In this document: positions 1 to 8,736 of the stretch, piece after piece | Numbering within the stretch: position 1 is the stretch's first letter | Layout: every line of letters begins with the position of its first letter | Origin: Deltaproteobacteria bacterium | GTDB taxonomy: Bacteria; Myxococcota_A; UBA9160; SMWR01 | Direction: 5' to 3' | NCBI GenBank assembly: GCA_019310965.1 | Contig: JAFDDG010000042.1 | Coordinates: 1 to 34,552, forward strand | DNA length: 34,552 bases | The notes under the pieces: model-generated | Seen by the model: only the letters and a program-made list of their open reading frames with translations | What the model was told of the DNA's origin: nothing | Database searches by the model: none | Position numbers and translations under genes: made by a program

Positions 1-114
1 ACGCAAGGAGCGCTGTCGGGCCCGGGGCTGCCTTCGGGCATCGCAGTCACGCAAGACGGCAGCGTCTACTTCAGCTCGGACGTGGAGGCCGCGCTCTATC
101 GGCTTCGGCCCTAG
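1..114 (+). CDS. C-terminal end of a beta-propeller protein (PQQ sugar dehydrogenase/NHL-like), partial
   Basis: The frame is open from base 1 and ends at TAG 112-114, giving 37 residues. The tail contains GLPSGIAVTQDGSVYFSSD followed by an ALYRLRP end. The pattern 'G-hydrophobic-A-V-x-x-D-G-x-hydrophobic-Y-hydrophobic-S' is the blade signature of NHL/SMP-30-like and PQQ-dependent sugar dehydrogenase propellers, and in the latter group it commonly closes the protein. The start lies outside the window, so substrate and export cannot be judged. Assignment to propeller proteins in general is fairly safe; the exact family is inference. Confidence 0.55.
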   Translation, partial: TQGALSGPGLPSGIAVTQDGSVYFSSDVEAALYRLRP

Positions 115-181
115 ACGGCTGCCGACCCGCCGCTGGCGGGGTCGATGCGCTCATGCGAAGGTGATGCCTGGGAGAGCACGG

Positions 182-1134
182 ATGGAACCCAGCGCGGCCA
201 CGGCACTTTCGATCGCCGACACGATTGCGATTCTCTTCATCGCATTTCTCGTCTGCGGACTGGCCGAGGCGGGGTACGTTCACAAACGCCTGCATGCCGC
301 AAAGCTCGCTGAATACCGCATGATGGGCAAAGGCCTGGGCTCGCTGGCTCTCGCATTTGCTCTCGTCGCGCTACTTCTCGGCCCCTTCAATACCACCATC
401 GTCGCGCTCTGGGTGACGCCTTACGCCCCCGTGCACCTGGGCCACGCACCGGTGGGCTGGATCTACGGCCTGGTCGTCTACGAGTTCGCCTATTGGATGC
501 ACCATTGGCTGGGGCACAAGGTGCGGCTCTTCTGGTGTGTGCACTCGCCCCATCATGCGCCCGAGTCCATGAGTCTCTTCGTGGGCTTCAATCACTTCTT
601 CTTCGAGTCGACCTTCTACGCACCCGTGATCATCGGGCTCCTTGCGGGCCTGCTGGGCGTGGATCCGATCGTCGTCGCGGGGATCTCGATTCTAGACATG
701 ACCACATCAGCAATCACGTGGTGGCCCGCCGTTACGGCTTCCTCGAGTACTTCATGCAGACGCCTGCCTATCACCGCGTGCACCACGCTCAGAACGTTCG
801 CTACATGGACATGAACTACAACTCCATCACGCTCTTGTGGGATTGGATCTTCGGCACGCTGCAACCCCTGGATGATGCCGAGCCCGTCACCTATGGGATT
901 ACTCGAGGTGTGGATACAGCGAGTTTCTGGGATGTCCACTTCGGCGAGTTTCGCTTGCTGTGGCGAGACATGCGAAGCGCGCCCAACCTTCGAACTGCCA
1001 TCCTGTATCTCGTGATGCCGCCGGGCTGGTCTCCAGCGGGGCCGCAGCGGACGGTGGCGGAGCTCAAAGCGCAATTGCTGCTCGCCGCGGAGGGCGCGGT
1101 CGAGTCCCCCCCAGGACCCCAGAGCGCCAGCTGA
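182..1134 (+). pseudogene. Fatty acid hydroxylase / sterol desaturase family protein, frameshifted
   Basis: This would be a membrane di-iron hydroxylase or desaturase acting on a lipid or sterol-like substrate. The first frame (start ATG 182, with GGGAG upstream; ATG 161 is the alternative) carries hydrophobic segments, then HHWLGHK and HSPHH, two of the three histidine clusters of the superfamily. That frame degrades into nonsense after about base 698. The third cluster, HRVHH, and the C-terminal region (LLWDWIFGTLQP) continue in another frame down to TGA 1132-1134. The switch lies within about 692-702, and a single missing base there would restore one protein of roughly 317 residues. All catalytic histidines are present across the two frames, so the lesion is either recent or a sequencing error. 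The downstream gene is convergent. Confidence 0.75.
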
Positions 1135-1252
1135 GCCGGCGAATGGCCGATGCCGCGCTGCAAAGGTGTTCCTTCGGCGGCGGCGCCGCGGCGGCGACCT
1201 CGTGTCGGTTGCTCCAATGGCTTGTCGGTCACGGGGGAAGCGCTGTAGGCGC

Positions 1253-2764
1253 TCAGTCGCCGGAAGTCAGCACGGCGCGTGGTGGTGTGCCGGGGAGCAC
1301 ACCGCGATTGACGAGCACGCGAATCGGCGTGTCCGGGCGATCCTTCGAGAAGATCAGTGCGTCGGTCAGCTCGTCGCCGTCGAGGTCTCCGAAGCGGATC
1401 GAGCCGTGGCTGTCGAGCGGCTGGTGGCCGGCGCGCACCTGGAAGGGTTTCTCGCCGCTGCCGAGGTAGACCTCGATGGCGTCACCGCCCGCGGAGGTCA
1501 CGCGGTCGCGTCCGCCGTCGCCATTCAGGTCGACGTCGATGCTGGGCGCGAAGCCCCGCAGCGACGTGGTCTCGAAATCGATCTCGGTGTGCATGTCGAG
1601 CTTCACCGTCGGCTGCATCGCGAAGCCGCGTTTCGGCTCTGCGCGGTAGATCGAGATCTCGATATCGATCTCCTGGGTGATCAGGGTCTCGACGAGCTCG
1701 AGGATGCTCAGGGGCATGCGCGCCTCGATCAGCTCCGGGCGGGCGTCGCCGTCGATGTCGACGATCTGGAGTGCGCTCCAGCTGTTCTCGAGCACGCTAT
1801 CGCGATCCGAGACCGCTAGGTTCCAGCTGCCGTCGCGATTCAGGTGCACCGTCGTCTCGGAGCGCGGGCTCATCAGGCCGCCGGTCGTCGACGTCACGAT
1901 CAGGTCGACGAGGCCATTGCCGTTGATATCGCTGGCCACGACTCGCACGTTTCCGGAGCCGCGAATCAGATCCTTCTCGGTGAGGCGTCCGAGGGCGAAT
2001 TTCTGGTCCGCCAGCGGTTCGAAGCCGCCGCTGGCAGTCTGGTGGAAGACCCGCAGCTCGTGTCGAGAGGCGAAGAGCAGGTCTGGGCGACCGTCGCCGT
2101 TGGCATCGCCGACTTCGATGCGAGGAAAGTCGAAATAGCTCTCGAATTCGCTCTCGCTGAGCAACGGGCCCGGGCGCTTCGGAATGAAGTAGTTGGCGCG
2201 CTGGCCGGCCGCCAGCCGCGCCACCAGCGCGCCGTCGCGTTCGAGCACGATGCACTCGCCGAGGCCCGGCACCAAGAGGCGCAATCCGTCGCCGAGGTCG
2301 CGCGCCATGTGGAGGTGATCGATGCCGCGCTCGTCGGCGCCGACGGCGGCGGTGGGGTCGCCCGGAATCACCAGCTCGCGGCGCTGCGCCGCGCGGCCGC
2401 GCAGCGAGAGCACCGAGATCGAGTGGCGCCGCAGCTGGAGGAATTCGAGGCCGGGCTCGTCGTCGAGTGCCGCGACATCGTATGCAGCGGAGTCCGGCTC
2501 GATGGGCCCCGACCAATCCGGCGAGGTTCGGAATGTGCCGCCGGGATCCTGGAAGTAGACCCGCAGCTCGCGATGGGAGCGGGGCGGGATGCCGGAGAGC
2601 GAGACCGAGTAGAGATCCGTCCGCCCGTCTCCGTCGAAGTCCGCGAAGCCGGCTGCGGCCGTGCGGCCCGGCGATGCCAGCTCGAACAGGCGAAACGGCG
2701 GCTCCTCGGCGCCCGTCGGGGCGGCCAGGAGCGTTGCCATCAGTGCCCATAGGCCGCTGCGCAT
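1253..2764 (-). CDS. Secreted FG-GAP/VCBS repeat beta-propeller protein
   Basis: The protein has 503 residues with an N-terminal signal peptide (MRSGLWALMATLLAAPTGAEE), so it should be exported. At least six calcium-binding DxDxDG-type loops follow one another, the first at residues 42-50 (DFDGDGRTD). Later ones read DANGDGRPD, DINGNGLVD, DIDGDARPE, DLNGDGGRD and DLDGDELTD. This spacing is typical of FG-GAP/VCBS propellers such as integrin-alpha-like and surface proteins. No enzymatic domain or anchor is seen. ATG 2764 was chosen over the in-frame GTG at 2782 because GGAAG sits 5 bases upstream and the signal peptide then begins normally. It is divergent from the M48 protease gene. The function is unknown. 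Confidence 0.8.
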   Translation of the reverse strand: MRSGLWALMATLLAAPTGAEEPPFRLFELASPGRTAAAGFADFDGDGRTDLYSVSLSGIPPRSHRELRVYFQDPGGTFRTSPDWSGPIEPDSAAYDVAALDDEPGLEFLQLRRHSISVLSLRGRAAQRRELVIPGDPTAAVGADERGIDHLHMARDLGDGLRLLVPGLGECIVLERDGALVARLAAGQRANYFIPKRPGPLLSESEFESYFDFPRIEVGDANGDGRPDLLFASRHELRVFHQTASGGFEPLADQKFALGRLTEKDLIRGSGNVRVVASDINGNGLVDLIVTSTTGGLMSPRSETTVHLNRDGSWNLAVSDRDSVLENSWSALQIVDIDGDARPELIEARMPLSILELVETLITQEIDIEISIYRAEPKRGFAMQPTVKLDMHTEIDFETTSLRGFAPSIDVDLNGDGGRDRVTSAGGDAIEVYLGSGEKPFQVRAGHQPLDSHGSIRFGDLDGDELTDALIFSKDRPDTPIRVLVNRGVLPGTPPRAVLTSGD

Positions 2765-2897
2765 GCCCACTTCCAATAGCACGATCGAGTGAAGTTGCCG
2801 GGTCCTCAGCGCCGTCCGTCGCCTCTCTGGGACAGGCGACGAGCTGGGGCACCTCGGACGAGATCGCTAGGGTAGGGAGGTCACGAGGGGGGTTCCG

Positions 2898-3686
2898 ATG
2901 TTGCGTTTCATGTCGTGTTTCCTGCTGGCGGCGGCCGCAGCGTGCGCCGGTTGCGTCACGTCTCCCACGGGTCGCGCCCAACTGCACCTGTTCCCGCAGG
3001 CGGAGATGGCGAAGATGGGGGTCGCCGCCTACGACGAGATGAAGTCGAAGCAGAAGGTCTCGACGGATGCGACGCTCCAGCGTCGCGCGCGCTGCGTCAC
3101 CGACGCGGTCGCAGCACAGGTGACGGGTCCCTACGCCGGGACGCGCTGGGAAGTGACCGTCTTCGAGGACCCGTCGCCGAATGCGTTCGCGCTGCCTGGT
3201 GGCAAGATTGGCGTGCACAGTGGGCTCTTCGCCGTGGCCCAGAACCAGGATCAGCTCGCCACCGTGCTCGGGCACGAGGTGGCCCACGTGCTGGCCGAGC
3301 ACGCCAACGAGCGCATCTCGACCCAGTACGCCACGCAGTCCGGGATCCAGATTCTCGACACGCTCAGCGGCGGCATGTCGCCGGGCAAGCAGCAGCTGCT
3401 CGGACTGCTCGGCGCCGGCGTCGTCGTGCTGCCGTTCAGCCGCGCGCAGGAGAGCGAGTCCGACACGATCGGGCTCGAGCTCATGGCGAGAGCCGGCTTC
3501 GATCCGACGCAGAGCGTGGCGCTCTGGCAGAACATGGCGGCGGCCGGCGGCGGGCAGCCGCCGGAGTTTCTCTCGACGCATCCGGCCCACGGGCGCCGGA
3601 TCGCGGACCTCCAGGCGGCATTGCCGAGCGCGAAGCAGCTCCGCGCGGAGGCGCGGGCGCGCGGTCTGCGCCCGCGCTGTTACTGA
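2898..3686 (+). CDS. M48 family metalloprotease, probable lipoprotein (LoiP/BepA-like)
   Basis: A 262-residue zinc metallopeptidase. The N-terminus is hydrophobic and ends in ACAGC, compatible with a lipoprotein signal with the lipidated cysteine at 16 or 19. The HEVAH zinc motif is at residues 126-130 and the third ligand is expected at Glu185 in ESESD, followed by the usual helix. STHPAHGRRI near the C-terminus is the conserved 'THP' segment of the M48 subgroup with LoiP and BepA, which act in outer-membrane protein quality control. The length fits the single-domain LoiP type, without BepA's TPR tail. A strong purine-rich ribosome site (GAGGGGGG) precedes ATG 2898. The 133 bases upstream are shared with the divergent FG-GAP gene. 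Confidence 0.9.
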   Translation: MLRFMSCFLLAAAAACAGCVTSPTGRAQLHLFPQAEMAKMGVAAYDEMKSKQKVSTDATLQRRARCVTDAVAAQVTGPYAGTRWEVTVFEDPSPNAFALPGGKIGVHSGLFAVAQNQDQLATVLGHEVAHVLAEHANERISTQYATQSGIQILDTLSGGMSPGKQQLLGLLGAGVVVLPFSRAQESESDTIGLELMARAGFDPTQSVALWQNMAAAGGGQPPEFLSTHPAHGRRIADLQAALPSAKQLRAEARARGLRPRCY

Positions 3687-3836
3687 GCCGCCTGCGCTAG
3701 CGTCGCCCGGGATGGGCGACTTCGAGCGGGAAACGCGGCTCGTCGGCGGAAGCGGTCGCTGCACGGACGCCTCTTTGCGGGTGGCGGCGTGCAGCTCTGC
3801 TGCGTGCCGAGGCCGTCCGAGGTCTGAGTCCGGCGC

Positions 3837-5960
3837 GTGACGGGTCCGCCGCCTGCTGCCGGGGCCGCGCGCTGGCCCGCTGGCGTCGCGACGCTGGGCT
3901 GTGTATTGCTGACCCTGCTCGTGGTCTTCCTGGCAGCCGGGCCTCTCACCACCAACGATCTGTGGTGGCACCTGGCTCACGGGCGTGCGTTTCTCGAGCA
4001 CGGTCTGTGGAGCGATACGGATCCCTGCCTCGCAACGGCACGGGGAGGCCCGGTGCCGCACCAGTGGCTGTTCGCAGTCGCAGTGCGTGGCGTCGAAGTC
4101 GCGCTCGGCTTGCATGGCCTGCGAGTCGTGCATGCCCTGGCGGTGTTCGGCATCGCCGGGTTGGCCTTCGGCGTGCTGCGCCGCGAGGCCGGCCGCATAG
4201 CACCCGCCGCCTGCGCCACAGCGGTCTTCCTGGTGCTCGCCTGGTATCGCCTGATCCAGCTGCGGCCGGGGCTCTTCAGCATCGCCGCGGTTCTGCTGCT
4301 CGAGGCGCTGTTGTTTGCGCCCGCGCTGCCGTCGTGGCGCCGCGTCGCGTGCGCCGTGGGCCTGATGGCCGTCTGGGCGAACGTGCACTCGGCGTTCCTG
4401 GTGGGGCCGCTGCTGGTGACCGCGGCGCTGGCGGGCATCGTGCTGCACGGGCTGGCCGGGCGCTTTGCCGGGGGGGTGGATGAGGTGTTCGATCGCGCCC
4501 GCTTCCAGCGACTTGCCAGCGCGCTGGGTCTCGGTCTGTTGGCGGCGCTCCTGAACCCGCGGGGTCTGGATCAGCACCTCAGCTTCTGGACCTCGAGTCG
4601 TGAGGGCTCGATTTGGGGTGTGGTCGACGAGTGGGCGCCGTTCGCGCCCTTCGCTCACACGAATATCGCACCCGCGGTGAGCGACCTGGCGTGGGTCGTG
4701 ACGGACGCGTTGCTGCTCGGCGTCGTGGCGCTCGCCATCGTGCGCGGCGTGCGCTTCCTGCGGTTCCGGAGTCGCGAGTGCCTCGACGCCTGGGACCCCG
4801 TGCGGCTGTGCCTCGCACTGGCGGGTTGCGTGGCGTTCCTGATATCGATCCGTTTCTCGTGGCTCGCGGTCTTTGTGCTGCTCTACGCGGTCTCGCGTCC
4901 GTGCTCTCGTGGCGCCCGACCCTGGCGCGAGTGGGCAATGGCGCTCGTCAGCCTGCTGCTCGCCGTGACTTTTCCGATGTGGGGTGGCTTTCGCGAGGCG
5001 GCGGCGGTGTTTCCTCGGGAGCCGGCCGCGTGGCTGACGGATGCCTACACCGAGCGCCGTTTCTTCGCCCCCGGCGTGGATTTCCTGGCAGAAGCCGGCG
5101 TCACCGGCACGCTCTTCCATCCCTATGGGATGGGTGGCTTCCTGTGCCACCAGCTCGGCCCCGGCCTGCGGACCTTCGTCGACGGCAGCATGAACGTCGA
5201 CCCCGACGTGGCGACGGACTACCGACAGGTGACCGCGCACGCCGGCACGTTGCCCGGGGAAACGCCGGAAGACGTGCTTCGCCGGCGCGGCGTCGATGTC
5301 TTCTTCGGCATCGGCGTGCCGGCGGGCCCACTGCGGGCTGGCGATACCGAGGCCTACACGACGACCCTGCTCGAGGGGCATCCCGGTTGGATTCTGGTGT
5401 CGCGCTCTCTGCGCCACTCGATCTACGTGCGCGACGACGCTGCGAACCTCGCCAACCGGAGACGCATCGCTGCGTGGTATGCCGCGCAGCGCGTGCCGTT
5501 CGACTCGGCGTACGGCCTCGATCCGGGCGGCGCGATCGACGCCGCGCCCGAGTGGGCAGAGACATGGCAGCTGGTGCCGCGCGGTTGGCGCGAACAGCTC
5601 GCGACGAGTGTCGCGCGGGCGCCGGGAAGAAGGGCGGCTGCACTGGAGACCGTGGGGCTCGCCTATGCGCTGGTCGGCGCGTATCCCGAGCAGATTGCAA
5701 ACGATCGCAAGACGCTCGAGGTGAGGCCTCGGGCGAAGGAGCCGCGGCGCCGGCTCGTCTTCGGGCTGCTGCACGCCGGGCGCATTGCCGAGGCGCGCTT
5801 GCAGGGCCAGGCGCTCGTGGCCCTCGACCCGCTCGATCCGCGTTCTGCCGCCTTCGCACGGGGTGTCGAGCGCGTGGCGAGTGCGACGACGGTGTCCGAA
5901 AGCAACGTCGCCCTCGCTGCCTTGCCTCTGCTGTCGAGTCGCAACCCGCTGCGCCAGTAG
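3837..5960 (+). CDS. Large polytopic membrane protein, GT-C glycosyltransferase-like, with TPR-like tail
   Basis: A 707-residue protein starting at GTG 3837. About ten or more hydrophobic segments fill residues 18 to about 390. Directly after the first segment comes a loop with TTNDLWWHLAHGR, an acidic/aromatic first periplasmic loop as found in GT-C-fold lipid-linked glycosyltransferases and related uncharacterised proteins. The C-terminal third is soluble; residues about 610-690 look like degenerate TPR helices (ALVGAYPEQIAND, LLHAGRIAEARLQG). The donor and acceptor cannot be read from the sequence, and the GT-C assignment rests on topology plus this loop only. The start is uncertain because no strong ribosome site is visible. 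It precedes the AhpD-like selenoprotein gene by about 50 bases. Confidence 0.65.
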   Translation: MTGPPPAAGAARWPAGVATLGCVLLTLLVVFLAAGPLTTNDLWWHLAHGRAFLEHGLWSDTDPCLATARGGPVPHQWLFAVAVRGVEVALGLHGLRVVHALAVFGIAGLAFGVLRREAGRIAPAACATAVFLVLAWYRLIQLRPGLFSIAAVLLLEALLFAPALPSWRRVACAVGLMAVWANVHSAFLVGPLLVTAALAGIVLHGLAGRFAGGVDEVFDRARFQRLASALGLGLLAALLNPRGLDQHLSFWTSSREGSIWGVVDEWAPFAPFAHTNIAPAVSDLAWVVTDALLLGVVALAIVRGVRFLRFRSRECLDAWDPVRLCLALAGCVAFLISIRFSWLAVFVLLYAVSRPCSRGARPWREWAMALVSLLLAVTFPMWGGFREAAAVFPREPAAWLTDAYTERRFFAPGVDFLAEAGVTGTLFHPYGMGGFLCHQLGPGLRTFVDGSMNVDPDVATDYRQVTAHAGTLPGETPEDVLRRRGVDVFFGIGVPAGPLRAGDTEAYTTTLLEGHPGWILVSRSLRHSIYVRDDAANLANRRRIAAWYAAQRVPFDSAYGLDPGGAIDAAPEWAETWQLVPRGWREQLATSVARAPGRRAAALETVGLAYALVGAYPEQIANDRKTLEVRPRAKEPRRRLVFGLLHAGRIAEARLQGQALVALDPLDPRSAAFARGVERVASATTVSESNVALAALPLLSSRNPLRQ

Positions 5961-6012
5961 CTCACGACGGGGTATCCTGGGGTTGCGCGCATCAGCAGCC
6001 GGGGAGATGTCG

Positions 6013-7269
6013 ATGCAGAGCTTCGAATACGTCGATGCACCGGTGCCGATCGACGAGGGGATCGTCGCAGCGCATCGCGAGGTCTGGCGACGCATCGCCG
6101 CCGCGGGTGCATGGTGGACCGGCGCCGAGCGGGTGGCCATCGCGGTGGAGGTGCGTCGCGCCGAGACCTGCGTCCTGTGCCGTGAACGCAAGGTGGCGCT
6201 CTCGCCCGCCGCCGTCATGGGCGAGCACGAGCCGAATGATGTGCTTTCCGCGGCGGCCGTGGACGCCGTGCATCGGATCGTGACGGATGCGCGCCGCCTC
6301 TCGAAGAGCTGGGTCGAGAAGCTAGCCGCTGCAGGGATGTCGGACGCTCACTACGTCGAGCTTCTCGGTGTGGTGGTGGCGGCCTTCTCCGTCGATGAAT
6401 TTCACCGTGGTCTCGGGCTGCCTCCGGAGCGGCTGCCGGAGCCCGGCGGCGGTGTGCCGTCGCGCGAACGCCCCGCTGGCGTCGAGCCCGGCGTGGCCTG
6501 GGTGCCGATGCTGTCGTTTCGCGCGGCGAAGACCAGCGCACCGGATCTCTACGCCGGCATGCCGATGGCGCCGAATGTGATCGCTGCCATGAGTCTGGTC
6601 CCGGACGCTGTGCGAGACCTCAAGCGGCTCTCGAGCGTGCACTACGTCGCCGACGCCGAGGTGGCGAATCCGCTCGCGCGGGGAGAGAGACTCACGCGCG
6701 CGCAGATGGAACTGGTCGCGGCGCGGGTCTCTGCACTCAATGAGTGTTTCTACTGAACCAGCGCGCACGCCACGCTGCTCCGGGTGAGCGGCACGCTGGA
6801 CGGTGAGGAGATCGATCTGAGCGCCATCAACGCGGGGCCCGCGGCCGCGGCGAGTAGCGGGGTTCCGCAAGGCGAGTTGCTGGTGGGCTTTGCCGACGCG
6901 CTGCTCGCGCGGGACGGGAGCGAACTCGTGCGCTTGCGCGAAGCGATCGCGGCAGCGCTCGGGCCCGGCGGCTTGCGGGAGACGGCGAGCGTCGCCGCCA
7001 ATTTTCAACGCATGGTGCGAATCGCCGATGCCACCGGCATTCCCCAGCAGGTGCCGCTACTGATGCTCGGTGGCGATGTGATCGAGGAGCTCGACCTGCG
7101 GCGCTTTGCTTCCGCGGACAATACTCCCGCCGCCAGTGGCGTGCAGCGCCTGCTCGGCCGGTTGCTGCGTCCGCTGGCGCCGCGCCTGATGCAGCGCGCC
7201 GCAGCGTCGCTGGAGAAGCGGAAGATCGACAAGGCGAATCGAAGCCCGGGCGCCGGACTGGGAGCCTGA
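6013..7269 (+). CDS. AhpD-like peroxidase-related selenoprotein (in-frame TGA = Sec248)
   Basis: Read through TGA 6754-6756 this is one 418-residue protein. The residues around the TGA are NECFY-U-TSAH, matching the AhpD-fold motif E-C-x-x-C-x-x-x-H with selenocysteine in place of the second, peroxidatic cysteine (C245, U248, H252). The frame stays open without interruption to TGA 7267-7269. A first AhpD-like half contains CVLC at residues 53-56, so the protein seems to hold two AhpD-type domains. AhpD proteins are helical CxxC thiol peroxidases or disulfide reductases; the true electron donor is unknown. GGGGAG at 6001-6006 sits 6 bases before ATG 6013, which favours it over ATG 6007. Stopping at the TGA would truncate the protein just before the reactive residue, and GTG 6784 would be an unlikely separate start. 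No selABCD genes are in the window. Confidence 0.82.
6757..6799 (+). promoter_or_regulatory. Candidate bacterial SECIS hairpin immediately after the Sec TGA
   Basis: The RNA can form a 7-bp stem, GCTGCTC (6774-6780) with GAGCGGC (6786-6792, including one G-U pair), closed by the 5-base loop CGGGT. The loop begins 25 bases after the TGA, inside the distance known for SelB-dependent bacterial SECIS elements, and has the exposed Gs usual for them. An outer helix CCAGCG (6758-6763) with CGCTGG (6794-6799) could extend it. It lies within coding sequence, as is normal in bacteria. Pairing was read by eye and no folding energy was computed. Confidence 0.6.
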
Positions 7270-7284
7270 CCCGAGACTGGCGTG
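7261..7284 (+). repeat. 24-base intergenic repeat, copy 1
   Basis: A 24-base stretch beginning GGAGCCTGACCC and ending AGACTGGCGTG starts just before the stop codon of the selenoprotein gene. It recurs at 19943-19966 with only two transitions. Both copies lie at the 3' end of plus-strand genes. No function is evident. Confidence 0.4.
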
Positions 7285-7288
7285 ATGC

Positions 7289-8707
7289 TCAGATGGATGG
7301 GCGCCTGTCGGCCCAGGGGTGCGCCTCTTCGAGCCGCGCCGCCAGCTGGAACAGTCGGTCTTCGCGGCCGACGGGTGCAGCGAGCTGCACGCCGATCGGG
7401 AGGCCCGCGGCGTTCCAGTCCAGGGGGAGCGAGATGGCGGGTTGGCCGGTGAGGTCGAATGCGCTGGTCAGGCTCGTCAGGCGGGCGAGCTCTTGCGCCA
7501 GCTCCGGCAGAGCGACGTTCGGCGCCAGCGTGCCCAGGCGGGGCGGCGGCACCGGCGAGGTCGGCAGCAGCAATACGTCGGCGAAGGGCTCCCACTCGTT
7601 GCAGAAGCGTCGGTTCCAATCGAAGGCGATCTCCGTCTGCTCCACGAACTGCGCGCCGTCGAGGCCGCGCCCGGCTTCCGCCATCAGCCAGCTGAACGGC
7701 TCGACGTCGTCCGGTCCGATCGGGCGCCCGATCACCTCGGACCAGCGGTCGAGATCGCGGGCCAGACCGGCGGGGATCCAGGGCCCGAGCACCACCTCGT
7801 CGAGGGCCGCCAGCGAGAGCGGTGCCACCCGGTGCCCCATCTCTTCGAGGCAAACCGCTGCGGTGTGCAACGCGCGAAGACAGTCGGGGTGCGTTTCCGA
7901 AGAACCGCTCTGTTGCACGAGTCCGATCCGGAGAGATCCCGGTTCGCGGCGCAGGGCCTCGAGGAAGGGCTCGCTCGGTGCCGGCGCGCTGTAGGGATCT
8001 CCGATCGCGGGTCCCGCGATTGCGTCGAGGATCGCCGCGCTGTCGCGCACCGAGCGAGACACCACGTGCTCGTGGGTCAGCGGCCCCCAGTACTCGCCGA
8101 AATTCGGGGCCAGCGTCGAGCGCCCCCGCGTCGGCTTCAGGCCGACCAGGCCACAGAAAGCGGCGGGCAGGCGAATCGAGCCGCCCATGTCGTTGGCGTG
8201 TCCGGCGGCCACCATGCGGCTCGCCACGGCCGCTGCGGATCCGCCGCTCGAGCCGCCCGGTGAATGCTCGCGCTGCCACGGGTTGTGGGTCGCGCCGTAG
8301 GCGAGCGGCTCGGTGGTAGCGGACAGGGCGAGCTCGGGGGTGTTGGTCTTGCCCACGAAGACGAAGCCTGCGGCGCGAAAGCGTCGTGCCAGCTCGGTGT
8401 CTTCGCGCGCCTTGTACCCGAACTCCTTCAACACGCGCATGCCGCAGTGGAAGGGGTCACCGGCCGTGTGGCAGACGGCATCCTTCACGACGAAGGGCAC
8501 GCCGTGGAAGGCGCCGGGGCCGATCTCTTCGTTGGTGACCTGGGCGATCGCCTTGTCGAAGAGCGGATGGATTACAGCGTTGAGAGCTGGGTTCAGCGTC
8601 TCGATGCGGGCGATGCTGGCTTCGACGAGCTCGACGGCGCTCACGTCGCCGCGCCGAACGTGCTCGGCCTGTGCGAGGCCGTCGAGGTCGAGCACGTCGT
8701 TGATCAC
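7289..8707 (-). CDS. Amidase signature family protein
   Basis: A 472-residue amidase-signature hydrolase, a family of Ser-cisSer-Lys enzymes that cleave amide bonds (or the GatA subunit). The pieces appear in order: FVVKDAV with the catalytic lysine, then the glycine/serine-rich SPGGSSGGSAAAVA, then GGSIRLPAAFCGLVGLKPTRGR with the nucleophilic serine. The C-terminal GQPAISLPL and GLPIGVQL segments are conserved in the family. The length suits a stand-alone amidase. GTG 8707 gives the usual family N-terminus (INDVLDLDG). A TTG at 8740-8738 overlapping the menE stop by 4 bases is an alternative start and would match the overlap pattern of the operon. It is last in the men operon; a link with quinone synthesis is not evident and the substrate is unknown. 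Confidence 0.85.
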   Translation of the reverse strand: MINDVLDLDGLAQAEHVRRGDVSAVELVEASIARIETLNPALNAVIHPLFDKAIAQVTNEEIGPGAFHGVPFVVKDAVCHTAGDPFHCGMRVLKEFGYKAREDTELARRFRAAGFVFVGKTNTPELALSATTEPLAYGATHNPWQREHSPGGSSGGSAAAVASRMVAAGHANDMGGSIRLPAAFCGLVGLKPTRGRSTLAPNFGEYWGPLTHEHVVSRSVRDSAAILDAIAGPAIGDPYSAPAPSEPFLEALRREPGSLRIGLVQQSGSSETHPDCLRALHTAAVCLEEMGHRVAPLSLAALDEVVLGPWIPAGLARDLDRWSEVIGRPIGPDDVEPFSWLMAEAGRGLDGAQFVEQTEIAFDWNRRFCNEWEPFADVLLLPTSPVPPPRLGTLAPNVALPELAQELARLTSLTSAFDLTGQPAISLPLDWNAAGLPIGVQLAAPVGREDRLFQLAARLEEAHPWADRRPSI

Positions 8708-8736
8708 GGCGGCACCATAGCAGCTGAGGCGCTGCT

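Noticed and set aside
3684..3701. TGA ending the M48 gene as another selenocysteine codon
   Set aside because: The frame closes again five codons later and no family motif continues past it.
1797..6218. Open frame of over 1,400 codons on the minus strand
   Set aside because: It runs antisense to the M48, membrane-protein and selenoprotein genes and is out of frame with the FG-GAP gene. Composition is Arg/Ala/Pro-rich without motifs, a shadow of high-GC codon use.
6784..7269. A separate small gene starting at GTG 6784
   Set aside because: The residues before it (TSAHATLLR) complete the AhpD motif in the same frame, so it is the C-terminal part of the selenoprotein. There is no ribosome site before the GTG.
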